Source: Bacilli bacterium
GTDB taxonomy: Bacteria; Bacillota_I; Bacilli_A; ML615J-28; CAG-313
Direction: 5' to 3'
Length of the DNA stretch: 44,495 nt
Assembly: GCA_017409905.1 (NCBI GenBank)
Contig: JAFQRV010000033.1
Location: 1-44,495 of the forward strand
Below are positions 9,471 through 17,491 of this stretch, one piece after another. A program made the position numbers and the translations under genes. The notes under the pieces are model-generated. The model worked only from the letters and a program-made list of their open reading frames with translations, was not told the DNA's origin and did no database searches. The first letter of the stretch is position 1, and every line of letters starts with the position of its first letter.

Positions 9471-10337
9471 ATGAAAATAAGATGTCAAAGTTGTTATAGA
9501 GTATTAAATAATGATGAAGAATGGTGCACAAGATGTGGAGCACATTCTGACGAAGTTGAAAAACTAATGAAATCTGGAATTGAACCAATTGAAGAAGATG
9601 AAATAGGTAAAAGAAGTGTTTTATTTTATTTTTTAATTGCTTTTGTAGTAACAGGATTAGTTGATGTATTATTCGGAGTAATTTTTAATAATGTTCATGC
9701 CGGATTTGATTATGGGGCTGTTGGCCAAGATTTGCCTGTTGCGATTGCTTATTTTTCAGCTATTAATGCATTAGTTATTACTGGTATTATTATGGCTGGA
9801 GTTGCTTTTTTGATTAATGTAAAAGACTTCAAAGATTATTTTAGATTTACTTTTGAAAAAAGAACAATTATTTCTTTACTAATTGGCATAGGGGTAGTTG
9901 CTGTAATTGTTTTACTTCATAAGTTTACACCTATTAGTGTTATTCCATATTTCTTTAAGGATTATTTAGTTAATCCAACAGTAGATATGCAACTTGAAGG
10001 ATCTTTATCAATAATTAAGATTTTAATTGTTTTATTAAGTTATGCTTTTGTTGAAGAAGTAATATTCCGTAAAGCTGTCATTAATTGGTTTGATCAAACA
10101 ACTATTTTAGCAGATGGTTGGATTGTTGTATTACAAGCACTTATTGGAACAGCTCTTTCATCAATAGCTATATTACTATTAGTTAATATTTCTTTTATAG
10201 ATGCAATTATTTGTATTGGTAGTAATTTAGTATTTCAAGCAATTTTGGGCATTAATTATTTTTATACAAAACGTAATATTACTGAAAATTTATTATTAAG
10301 ATTATTACTAATTATTTTATTAGTTATTATATTATAG
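9471..10337 (+). CDS. zinc-ribbon membrane protein with a CPBP (CAAX protease-like) domain, probably degenerate
   Basis: A zinc ribbon opens the 288-residue protein (Cys5-x2-Cys8 and Cys19-x2-Cys22). After a short acidic linker come about six to eight membrane segments. VEEVIFRK (Glu195, Glu196, Arg200) matches motif 1, EExxxR, of the CPBP intramembrane protease family. The histidines expected in the later CPBP motifs are not visible: the corresponding helices read GTALSSIAILLL and SNLVFQAILGIN. It may therefore be an inactive scaffold, or my alignment of the late helices may be wrong. The start follows GGTGG. It is first in a unit with ychF, 12 bases downstream. Confidence 0.75.
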   Translation: MKIRCQSCYRVLNNDEEWCTRCGAHSDEVEKLMKSGIEPIEEDEIGKRSVLFYFLIAFVVTGLVDVLFGVIFNNVHAGFDYGAVGQDLPVAIAYFSAINALVITGIIMAGVAFLINVKDFKDYFRFTFEKRTIISLLIGIGVVAVIVLLHKFTPISVIPYFFKDYLVNPTVDMQLEGSLSIIKILIVLLSYAFVEEVIFRKAVINWFDQTTILADGWIVVLQALIGTALSSIAILLLVNISFIDAIICIGSNLVFQAILGINYFYTKRNITENLLLRLLLIILLVIIL

Positions 10338-10349
10338 GAGATATTTATT

Positions 10350-11447
10350 ATGGCATTAACAGCAGGAATTGTTGGATTACCTAATGTTGGTAAATCTACT
10401 TTATTTAACGCTATTACTAAATCAAAAGCTTTAGCAGCTAATTTCCCTTTCGCAACAATTGAACCTAATGTTGGTATTGTTGAAGTAAAAGATCCAAGAC
10501 TAGATCATATAGTAAGCGTAATTAATCCTAGAAGTGTAGTGTATACATCTTTTTCATTTACTGATATTGCGGGATTAGTAAAAGGGGCTTCTAATGGTGA
10601 AGGCTTAGGGAATCAATTCTTATCACATATTCGTGATGTAGACGCTATATGTCAAGTTGTTAGATGTTTTGAGGATACAAATATTATTCATGTGGAAGGT
10701 AATGTTGATCCTATTCGTGATATTGAAACTATTAATTTAGAATTAATATTAGCTGATATGGATGTCATTGAAAAAAGATTACCAAAAATTCAAAAGAAAG
10801 CTCAATTTAGAGCTGAAGAAGAAGCTCAAATGGAATATAACATTTTAGTTAAGATTAAAGAAACTTTAGATGCAGGAAAACCTGCTCGACATGCAGAATT
10901 AACTAAAGAAGAAAAAGAGTTTGTGAAAAACTATAGTTTCTTAACAATGAAGCCAATGTTATATATTGCCAATATTTCTGAAAATGATATTTCAACTGGT
11001 AACAAATATGTGGATATGTTAAGAGAAAAAGCATTAGAAGAAGGTTCAGAAGTTGTTATGATTTCTGCTAAAATTGAAGAGGAATTAGCAGAACTAGATG
11101 AAGAAGATCGTCAAATGTTTTTAGATGATTTAGGATTAACTAGAAGTGGATTAGATCTATTAGTTGAAAAAGCATATAGTTTATTAGGATTAGAGACTTT
11201 CTTCACTGCTGGTGAAAAAGAATGTCGTGCTTGGACTTATAAAAAAGGTATGAAAGCTCCAGAATGTGCTGGTGTTATTCATAGCGATTTTGAAAGAGGA
11301 TTTATTAGAGCGGAAACAATGAGTTATGAAGATTTCGTAAAGTATGGAAACCCTCAAAAAGTTAAAGAAGCAGGACGTGTTAGAAGCGAAGGCAAAGAAT
11401 ACGTTGTTCAAGACGGGGATATAATGCTATTCAGATTTAACGTATAG
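10350..11447 (+). CDS. ychF: redox-regulated ATPase YchF (Obg-related)
   Basis: Universal ribosome-associated P-loop NTPase that prefers ATP and is linked to stress responses. It has 365 residues, the standard length. G1 is GLPNVGKS (9-16), and G3 is DIAGLVKGAS. The G4 position reads NISE, matching the NxxE signature that sets YchF apart from GTP-binding relatives. The C-terminal TGS domain ends VVQDGDIMLFRFNV. TAGGAGA, overlapping the preceding stop codon, serves as the ribosome site. Confidence 0.97.
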   Translation: MALTAGIVGLPNVGKSTLFNAITKSKALAANFPFATIEPNVGIVEVKDPRLDHIVSVINPRSVVYTSFSFTDIAGLVKGASNGEGLGNQFLSHIRDVDAICQVVRCFEDTNIIHVEGNVDPIRDIETINLELILADMDVIEKRLPKIQKKAQFRAEEEAQMEYNILVKIKETLDAGKPARHAELTKEEKEFVKNYSFLTMKPMLYIANISENDISTGNKYVDMLREKALEEGSEVVMISAKIEEELAELDEEDRQMFLDDLGLTRSGLDLLVEKAYSLLGLETFFTAGEKECRAWTYKKGMKAPECAGVIHSDFERGFIRAETMSYEDFVKYGNPQKVKEAGRVRSEGKEYVVQDGDIMLFRFNV

Positions 11448-11458
11448 GAGAAATTAAT

Positions 11459-12940
11459 ATGAAAGAACAATACTTAAATAAAGGATTAGAAATAGTTAAA
11501 ATTTTAAATAGTTTTACATATCAAGCATATTTAGTTGGTGGTGTTGTTCGTGATTATATTATGCATAATGATTTTATAGATGTTGATATCGCAACAAATG
11601 CTACTCCTGCACAAATTAAAGAGATTTTTCCAAATGTTAATATGGAGTATCAACATTTAGGCTGTGTTACTTTAAAGGTAGATGATTATGTTTTTGAAAT
11701 CAGTACTTTTAAAGAAGAGGTATATGAAAAGACACGTAAGCCATCAAAAATATATTATGCACAAAATTTAATTGATGATGTAAAAAGAAGAGATTTTACT
11801 GTAAACGCATTAGCTTTAACAGATACATTAAAAGTTATTGATTTGGTTAAAGGTCAAAAAGATATTAAAAGAAAAATTGTTCGTTGTATTGGAAGACCAT
11901 CTGTTCGTTTTAAAGAAGATCCATTACGAATTTTAAGGGCTTATAATTTGGTAGCTAGATTTAATTTTAATATCGCAATCAGAACTATTATTGGTATCCA
12001 TTCTTCTAATAAATATCTAAGAGAGTTGTCTAATTATCAAGTATCTAAAGAAATTGTTAAAATTTTTGAAGCACCTTATGGAAAAAAAGCCGTTTCTGAA
12101 ATGATAAATTATAAAACACATAAACATTTATCTTATTATGGAAAAGGAATGCCTTATATCCAAAAGTATTTCAAGAAGTTAAGTTTATTAGAAAAGATCG
12201 TTATTTGTTATTGTTTATCAGAAGATATACCTGAAAATACATGTTTCGATAAAGTTTTCTTAAATAAAATAAGAGACTTATTAATTGCGGTTGAAGCAAC
12301 TAAAAATTATGAAAAGAAAGAAAAAGAAAACATTACTAATGCTGATGTTTATAAATATGGTGCTGAAACCTTGTTAAGTGCTGTAAAAATCAATTATTAC
12401 ATTAGAAATAGTTATCCTAAATTATTTAATAAAGTTAAAAAAATAGATAAAAAGTTACCTATTCATTCTATTAGTGATTTGAAATTGAATGGCGCTGATA
12501 TTGTTAAATTAAATAATGGAGTTGCCGGACCATTTGTTAAAGAAATAATGGATGAATTAGCATCTGAGGTTATTAATGGTTTATTGAAAAACGAATATGA
12601 ACCTTTAAAAGAAAAAGCATTATTCATTTTAAACAATATGAATAACCCTAAGGTTGAAACTATTTCCGAAGAGTCATCAATTGAGGAAGAAACTAAAGAG
12701 ATTGTTAAAGAAAACATTCAACAAGAGAATAAATATAGTAATGAAATTTTAAAACTAAAAGATTACTATGATAGGGAATATGCTGAACTACTAAATAACT
12801 ATTTGAATAAAATTTTATCTGGTGATGAAAGTGAAGAAGAACTAGCCAGTATTAAAGATCGTTGTGGTCAACAAGTTAAAGAGGCTATGCTTTCTCAAAA
12901 TCCAGAATATCATGTGTTAGTACAAAAGGGGTTGATTTAA
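11459..12940 (+). CDS. cca: CCA tRNA nucleotidyltransferase with a C-terminal extension
   Basis: Class II enzyme that adds or repairs the tRNA 3' CCA. The head domain has LVGGVVRDYI and the catalytic DVD (Asp41, Asp43), then RRDFTVNALAL and RFKEDPLRILRA. The body and tail domains follow to about residue 390. The 493-residue product runs roughly 90-100 residues beyond Bacillus Cca. The extra tail is charged, with EESSIEEETKEIVKENIQQ and a helical stretch up to GLI. Both tRNAs at the window end encode their CCA, so repair may be part of its job. AGGAGA follows the ychF stop closely. Confidence 0.92.
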   Translation: MKEQYLNKGLEIVKILNSFTYQAYLVGGVVRDYIMHNDFIDVDIATNATPAQIKEIFPNVNMEYQHLGCVTLKVDDYVFEISTFKEEVYEKTRKPSKIYYAQNLIDDVKRRDFTVNALALTDTLKVIDLVKGQKDIKRKIVRCIGRPSVRFKEDPLRILRAYNLVARFNFNIAIRTIIGIHSSNKYLRELSNYQVSKEIVKIFEAPYGKKAVSEMINYKTHKHLSYYGKGMPYIQKYFKKLSLLEKIVICYCLSEDIPENTCFDKVFLNKIRDLLIAVEATKNYEKKEKENITNADVYKYGAETLLSAVKINYYIRNSYPKLFNKVKKIDKKLPIHSISDLKLNGADIVKLNNGVAGPFVKEIMDELASEVINGLLKNEYEPLKEKALFILNNMNNPKVETISEESSIEEETKEIVKENIQQENKYSNEILKLKDYYDREYAELLNNYLNKILSGDESEEELASIKDRCGQQVKEAMLSQNPEYHVLVQKGLI

Positions 12941-12941
12941 T

Positions 12942-13889
12942 ATGAAATTTAAAGAATTAAAAGTTGGCGATAATAATGTTATCTTATATGCATTAGTTAC
13001 AAATTGTCAAATTAAACAAACTGTCAATCAAACACCATATTATGGCTTAACATTAAGTGATGGTGATGATTTATCTGATGCTAGAATTTGGACTGTTGGT
13101 ATTGTTCAATCATTATCAAAGGGTGAGATTGAAGTTGGAAATGTCTATAAGTTAAATGTAAAAGTAAATGATTATGCAGGAAAAAACCAAATCATTATTA
13201 CAAGAATTGAAGATATTGTTGATGGAGAAGTTGAATTATCTAAGTTTTATAAAACTGCTCCAATTGATTTGGAAGAATTAAAGTCTTCAATTAAGGAAGA
13301 AATTAAAAACATTCAAAATCCAATATTAAAGAAAATTGTAGTAGATCTAATTGGTAAAGATGCCGATAAATATTTTGTTCATCAAGCTGCTATTACGATG
13401 CATCACAATTATATGGGTGGTTTAGCATATCATGTATATTCAATGTTAAGTATTGCGGATGTACTTATTAAGAATTATCCTGGTCTAAATAAAGATTTAT
13501 TAAAGGCTGGTGTTTTAATTCATGATATTGGCAAAACAGTTGAAATTACAAGTGATAAAACCCCAACTTATTCAAAAGAAGGAAATTTATTAGGTCATAT
13601 TGTCATTGGTTTAACTAAAGTTCAAGATGTTATTAGAGAAAATAATTTTGAGGAAACTGATGAGGCTTTAGCACTTTTACATATGATGGCATCTCACCAT
13701 GGAGAATTAGAATATGGAAGTCCTAAAGAACCGATGATGTTTGAAGCACTAGCTTTACATTTGATAGATTTAATGGACTCTAAACTTGCGGGAACAAGTG
13801 AATATGTTGTTAAAGCAGATAAAGGTAGTTATACTAGCCCAGTTCCAACATTAAGTAAGAAGAGTTTATATGTTCCAGATATAAAATAA
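12942..13889 (+). CDS. yhaM: 3'-5' exoribonuclease YhaM
   Basis: RNA-degrading enzyme of low-GC Gram-positives. The N-terminal half is an OB-fold (about residues 1-90). The C-terminal half is an HD metal-dependent phosphohydrolase domain, with His154-His155, His164, LIHDIGK (His194, Asp195) and MASHHGELEYGSP. At 315 residues it matches the Bacillus protein. It begins one base after the cca stop, with AAAGGGG about 10 bases ahead of the ATG, and ends in a terminator shared with the convergent small gene. Confidence 0.93.
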   Translation: MKFKELKVGDNNVILYALVTNCQIKQTVNQTPYYGLTLSDGDDLSDARIWTVGIVQSLSKGEIEVGNVYKLNVKVNDYAGKNQIIITRIEDIVDGEVELSKFYKTAPIDLEELKSSIKEEIKNIQNPILKKIVVDLIGKDADKYFVHQAAITMHHNYMGGLAYHVYSMLSIADVLIKNYPGLNKDLLKAGVLIHDIGKTVEITSDKTPTYSKEGNLLGHIVIGLTKVQDVIRENNFEETDEALALLHMMASHHGELEYGSPKEPMMFEALALHLIDLMDSKLAGTSEYVVKADKGSYTSPVPTLSKKSLYVPDIK

Positions 13890-13918
13890 AAAAAGAAAGG
13901 TTAATACCTTTCTTTTTT
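13889..13918. terminator. bidirectional terminator between yhaM and the 61-residue gene
   Basis: AAAAAAGAAAGG (13889-13900) pairs with CCTTTCTTTTTT (13907-13918) around TTAATA. Confidence 0.85.
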
Positions 13919-13920
13919 AT

Positions 13921-14106
13921 TTAGCAGCCCATACCATTTTGGTTACAGCCACAATTGTTACTACCTTTAAACTCGCCGATAATTTTATTACCACAGTCTT
14001 GAACTTCTTTTACTAATTTGTCAAATTTTGACTTATTAGACTTGATGTAATAAAAACCTAGAACCATACTTGCTCCAAGCATAAAGGGAACAAACATTGA
14101 TTTCAT
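13921..14106 (-). CDS. 61-residue membrane peptide with a Cys-rich tail
   Basis: Small protein with one N-terminal membrane helix (about residues 4-21, FVPFMLGASMVLGFYYI), a basic helix (KSNKSKFDKLVKEVQD) and a short tail holding four cysteines (Cys38 and CGCNQNGMGC at the end). The helix-plus-amphipathic layout recalls YtxH-like proteins, but the match is weak. The Cys cluster could bind metal or form disulfides. It has a strong AAGGTGA, its own promoter, a structured leader of about 100 bases, and a terminator, so it is a single-gene unit under unusual 5' control. Confidence 0.75.
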   Translation of the reverse strand: MKSMFVPFMLGASMVLGFYYIKSNKSKFDKLVKEVQDCGNKIIGEFKGSNNCGCNQNGMGC

Positions 14107-14116
14107 TGTATCACCT

Positions 14117-14216
14117 TTCCTTTTAGTTTAAAGTGCTGATAAGGGCAATCATCTTAGATAGTTCTAAACTTTTCACCAAGTTCCCCTAAAAAAGCTAGAT
14201 TGCCTTTTCGTCAGCA
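14117..14216 (-). ncRNA. structured leader RNA upstream of the 61-residue gene, class unknown
   Basis: Read on the minus strand, a TATAAT at 14227-14222 predicts a start near 14215, exactly where the structure begins. An outer stem joins TGCTGA (plus 14211-14216) with its complement at 14134-14139. After an internal loop of 6 and 4 bases, a second stem joins 14198-14204 with 14144-14150 (GGCAATC/GATTGCC), extended by a 3-base pair beyond a bulge (14195-14197 with 14155-14157). An apical hairpin, AACTT/AAGTT, is at 14178-14182 and 14167-14171. About 20 unpaired bases lead to the ribosome site. No U-tailed terminator is present, so control would be at translation, or the element could be a separate RNA. 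Confidence 0.6.
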
Positions 14217-14221
14217 ATAAT

Positions 14222-14227
14222 ATTATA
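14222..14227 (-). promoter_or_regulatory. -10 box of the leader RNA and 61-residue gene
   Basis: A perfect TATAAT on the minus strand, 6-7 bases before the first stem of the leader. The -35 region is weak. Confidence 0.6.
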
Positions 14228-14269
14228 TCCATAATAATTATAAATATACTATATTTAATATTCCAAATA

Positions 14270-14296
14270 ATGGAAAAAGGTTCCAAAGGAACCTTT
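14270..14296 (-). terminator. terminator of recD2
   Basis: AAAGGTTCC (14276-14284) and GGAACCTTT (14288-14296) pair around a 3-base loop. On the minus strand the hairpin is followed by TTTTTCC, and it overlaps the recD2 stop codon. Confidence 0.85.
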
Positions 14297-16652
14297 AATC
14301 TAAATCTACTTCATATTCACCCAAGTCTTTTGCTTTTCTAGGCTTTTCGAAATCATATGGGGAGATATCATCTATATCTGTTTCCATTTCTCCTAATGTT
14401 GAAAAAGCACTAGTGCTATCATCAATTAAAACTTTTTTAGAATTTAAAGATTCTATTATAAGTTTTTTTAATATGGTATTTCTAGTTCTTTCGATATATG
14501 TGATACCTTTTCTATAAGCATTAACATCTCCTATTAATACAAGCATTTTTTTCGCTCTTGTTATTGCGGTATAAATAAGTTTACGCTTAAACATATAAGC
14601 ATAATCAGTTGTAAGTGGAAGTATAACAATATCGAATTCACTACCTTGTGACTTATGAATACTAATAGCATATGCATGTTTTAAATCTTCTAATTCTTCA
14701 ATAGTGTAATCTACACCACCAAAATCATATTGAACAGTTATACCATTGATTTCACCATTTTTATAAGTAAAATTTTCTATTATACCAATATCCCCATTCA
14801 TTACTTTCTTTTCACTTCTGTTAACTAATTGAATTACTTTATCATTTATTCTAAAAGATTGTCCTAAATAGCGAATTTCGTTTTTATCATTTAGAGGATT
14901 AGCAATATTTTGTAATTCAATATTAAGTTCATTTATTCCATTTTGACAACGATACATTGGAGCAAGAATTTGAATATCTTTATTAAGGGTTTTTCCTTTG
15001 TTCATTGCTTGTATTACCCATTCTTTTAATAAAGAAATTATATTTTCTTTTTCACTTGGAATATAAATTCTATCGGGAAATTTAGTTAAGAAATTTTCAG
15101 GAATTAAACCTTCATTAGCATTATGAGCAAGTTGAATAATTTTAGAATCAGCTGCTTGTCTGTGAATTTTATTTAATCTAATAGTCGTAATTTCTTTACA
15201 ATCGATTAAATCTTTTAAGATTTGTCCGGGACCAACAGATGGCAATTGATCTACGTCTCCAACTATGATAATTTGTGTATCATCGTTAAGTGCTGAGAAA
15301 AGTTGATATGCTAGTGGTAAATCCATCATAGAAGCTTCATCAATTATAACTAATTTTGAATCTCTCTTATTATCAATACCATATTCAAAGAAGTGTTCAC
15401 CACCATATCCAAGATATTTGTGAATGGTTTGAGCATTAAAATTGGTAAGTTCTTTTAAACGTTTACTTGCTTTACCAGTGGGCGCTAATAAAGCAACCCC
15501 TTCTAAAACGTTTGAATTATTTTTATGCAATGCAACATACATATTTAAAATAGCTTTTACTATAGTAGTTTTACCAGTACCTGGTCCCCCAGTAATTATT
15601 ACAATTGGTTCAGTAAAAGAAGCTTTTACAGCAGTTCGTTGTAAATCACTTAGCTCAATATTGAATGTTTCTTCAGTTTGAGTAAAGGCTTTTTCAATTT
15701 GTTTTTCAGAATAATTTAATTTACAACTAGTTAATTTTTTAGTTATAAACTCTGCAAGTTTCTTTTCTTTTTCATAAAGATTAAAGTCGAATATTAATCC
15801 TTCATTTGATTCAAATATTGTTCTGTTGTTTTTTAAATCGTTTAAGACTTCTAAAAAGAAATCGTAATCGATTGTAGTATCTTTTAAAAATTTATTTGTT
15901 GCGGCAAATAAATCAGTTTTGTTTATATAACTATTGCCTAGTTGATATAATGTGTCTTTTAACACATAAGAAATTAATGCAATTAAACGTGTTTTAGAAT
16001 CCTTAGGAATTCCCATTTTTAATGCAAGAACATCATTTTTAATAAAACTAAATCTTTCGATTTTATTCATTAAGATATAAGGGGATTCTTTAACTATTCC
16101 TACAGCATTTGGTCCTAAAGTTTTGATGATTCTATGACACATTTCCATACTTACACCATAGTTGATGAAAAATAACATTGTATCTTGTGAATTTTTATTT
16201 TCTAAGATTGTGTTATAAATAATGTTTATACTTTTTTCTTTAATTCCTATTTTAACTAAAACATTTTTATCATTCAAGATTTGTTCTATAGCATCTAGGC
16301 CCAAATTATTTACAATATTTTTAGCAGTTACAATACCTATTCCAGGAAAGAGATCACTTGATAGATATTGAATTAAAGCATCAGGACTATTAATTGATAT
16401 TCTTCTAAATGATGTAAATTTAAATTGTAAACCATAATTAGGATCTCTAGTAAATTCACCATTAAATTCATATTCTTCTTCTACTACAGGTTGTCGATCA
16501 AAGGTGCCTACAACAATAAGTTTATTTCCAATTAAATTTCCTGATTTTTTTAATAATGTAAATTGATCTTTTTTTAATGTAACAAGGACAACAGAATAAC
16601 CGTTTTCTTTGTTATAATAATTTATTCTAGATATTAGAGCTTTAAGTTCCAT
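14295..16652 (-). CDS. recD2: RecD2-type superfamily 1B DNA helicase
   Basis: 5'-3' helicase of bacteria without RecBC, involved in repair and fork maintenance. In 785 residues it has the RecD2-specific N-terminal region with an OB-like segment (residues 1-80) and helix-hairpin-helix motifs (about 95-200), then Walker A GGPGTGKTT with Lys361, Walker B DEASMMD, a GDVDQLPS motif and the C-terminal ISIHKSQGSEFD motif of UvrD-like helicases. AAAGGAG lies before the ATG. It has its own promoter and terminator. Confidence 0.95.
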   Translation of the reverse strand: MELKALISRINYYNKENGYSVVLVTLKKDQFTLLKKSGNLIGNKLIVVGTFDRQPVVEEEYEFNGEFTRDPNYGLQFKFTSFRRISINSPDALIQYLSSDLFPGIGIVTAKNIVNNLGLDAIEQILNDKNVLVKIGIKEKSINIIYNTILENKNSQDTMLFFINYGVSMEMCHRIIKTLGPNAVGIVKESPYILMNKIERFSFIKNDVLALKMGIPKDSKTRLIALISYVLKDTLYQLGNSYINKTDLFAATNKFLKDTTIDYDFFLEVLNDLKNNRTIFESNEGLIFDFNLYEKEKKLAEFITKKLTSCKLNYSEKQIEKAFTQTEETFNIELSDLQRTAVKASFTEPIVIITGGPGTGKTTIVKAILNMYVALHKNNSNVLEGVALLAPTGKASKRLKELTNFNAQTIHKYLGYGGEHFFEYGIDNKRDSKLVIIDEASMMDLPLAYQLFSALNDDTQIIIVGDVDQLPSVGPGQILKDLIDCKEITTIRLNKIHRQAADSKIIQLAHNANEGLIPENFLTKFPDRIYIPSEKENIISLLKEWVIQAMNKGKTLNKDIQILAPMYRCQNGINELNIELQNIANPLNDKNEIRYLGQSFRINDKVIQLVNRSEKKVMNGDIGIIENFTYKNGEINGITVQYDFGGVDYTIEELEDLKHAYAISIHKSQGSEFDIVILPLTTDYAYMFKRKLIYTAITRAKKMLVLIGDVNAYRKGITYIERTRNTILKKLIIESLNSKKVLIDDSTSAFSTLGEMETDIDDISPYDFEKPRKAKDLGEYEVDLD

Positions 16653-16674
16653 ATTCTGTCTCCTTTCTTTATCT

Positions 16675-16680
16675 ATTATA
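16675..16680 (-). promoter_or_regulatory. -10 box of recD2
   Basis: TATAAT on the minus strand, 23 bases before the ATG, with a 4-of-6 -35 match (TTTAAA) at 17 bases. Confidence 0.55.
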
Positions 16681-16720
16681 TCAAAATAACAAAGGTTTTT
16701 AAAATAATTAAGTAAATAAA

Positions 16721-16741
16721 AAAAGAAGCAATGCTTCTTTT
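16721..16741. terminator. terminator of the walJ-ribF operon
   Basis: AAAAGAAGC (16721-16729) pairs with GCTTCTTTT (16733-16741) around AAT. On the minus strand it is followed by TTTATTTA, just past the ribF stop. Confidence 0.85.
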
Positions 16742-17489
16742 ATTTAATAAATTCAATAGTAGTTATATTATCATTCATAAATAAACTTTCTTTAATAAAG
16801 AATTGGTTAGCAACTTTTTCTATAATATAATTATTGTTGTTAATAATAACAGAATAACTTTTATCTTTTAATAAATTTATGTTATCACAAGTTATAATAG
16901 ATTTTGTTTTATTAAGATTAATAAAGAAATTATATCCTAGTAATCTATTAGCTTGAATAATATTTCCTTCACTAAGATAATGTTTGATTTGGTTTGTTCC
17001 AATTTTTATATCATTGATTGTTTGTTCTTCTATGATAATAGGATTGATAAGATCATTACTATCTTCATAAATAGTAGAAGGGTTCCCTAGCCCTAAATAT
17101 CCATAACTAAAGTCAAAGCCAACGATTAATTCCTTAATGTTCAAAGGAAGAAGAAGTTTAGTTATAAAATCTTTGTGGGAAATATTAGAAACTTCTTTAT
17201 TAAAATCTATTATAATTAGATAATCAATATTATAAGAAACTAGTTTATTTACAAATGAATTGTAATCTAGTAGGTAGTTTGTAATAGAATCATTTTTAAT
17301 AATTACATCTACTCTAGGACTAAAGGTAATTAATGCAGATTTAAAGTTTTTATTCTTTTTAATGTCTAAACATTTATTGATTAAACTCATGTGACCAAGA
17401 TGTAAGCCATCGAATTGTCCGATTGTTGCGACTAGTGGTGGGAGTTTAAAGCTATTAACATTATTTAAATTTATATTAAAAATTTGCAT
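16740..17489 (-). CDS. ribF: RibF-like FMN adenylyltransferase, riboflavin kinase domain not recognisable
   Basis: Bifunctional RibF makes FMN and then FAD. The N-terminal nucleotidyltransferase is clear: GQFDGLHLGH (residues 24-33) carries the HxGH-type ATP site, followed by the ELIVGFDFSYG flavin-site segment. After IKHYLSEGNIIQANRLLGYNF (about residue 187) the usual GxGFPTxN riboflavin-kinase signature is absent. The remaining 60 residues are an Ile/Asn-rich stretch. Its 249 residues compare with roughly 310 in full RibF. It may keep only FAD synthesis, or the kinase half has diverged. It starts two bases after mnmA ends and is last in the operon. Confidence 0.8.
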   Translation of the reverse strand: MQIFNINLNNVNSFKLPPLVATIGQFDGLHLGHMSLINKCLDIKKNKNFKSALITFSPRVDVIIKNDSITNYLLDYNSFVNKLVSYNIDYLIIIDFNKEVSNISHKDFITKLLLPLNIKELIVGFDFSYGYLGLGNPSTIYEDSNDLINPIIIEEQTINDIKIGTNQIKHYLSEGNIIQANRLLGYNFFINLNKTKSIITCDNINLLKDKSYSVIINNNNYIIEKVANQFFIKESLFMNDNITTIEFIK

Positions 17490-17491
17490 TT

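Noticed and set aside
14160..14195. GGGGAACTTGGTGAAAAG (minus strand) resembling part of a cobalamin riboswitch
   Set aside because: The B12 box (GCCACTG type) and the remaining cobalamin core are missing, the pairing differs, and the gene is not a B12 gene.
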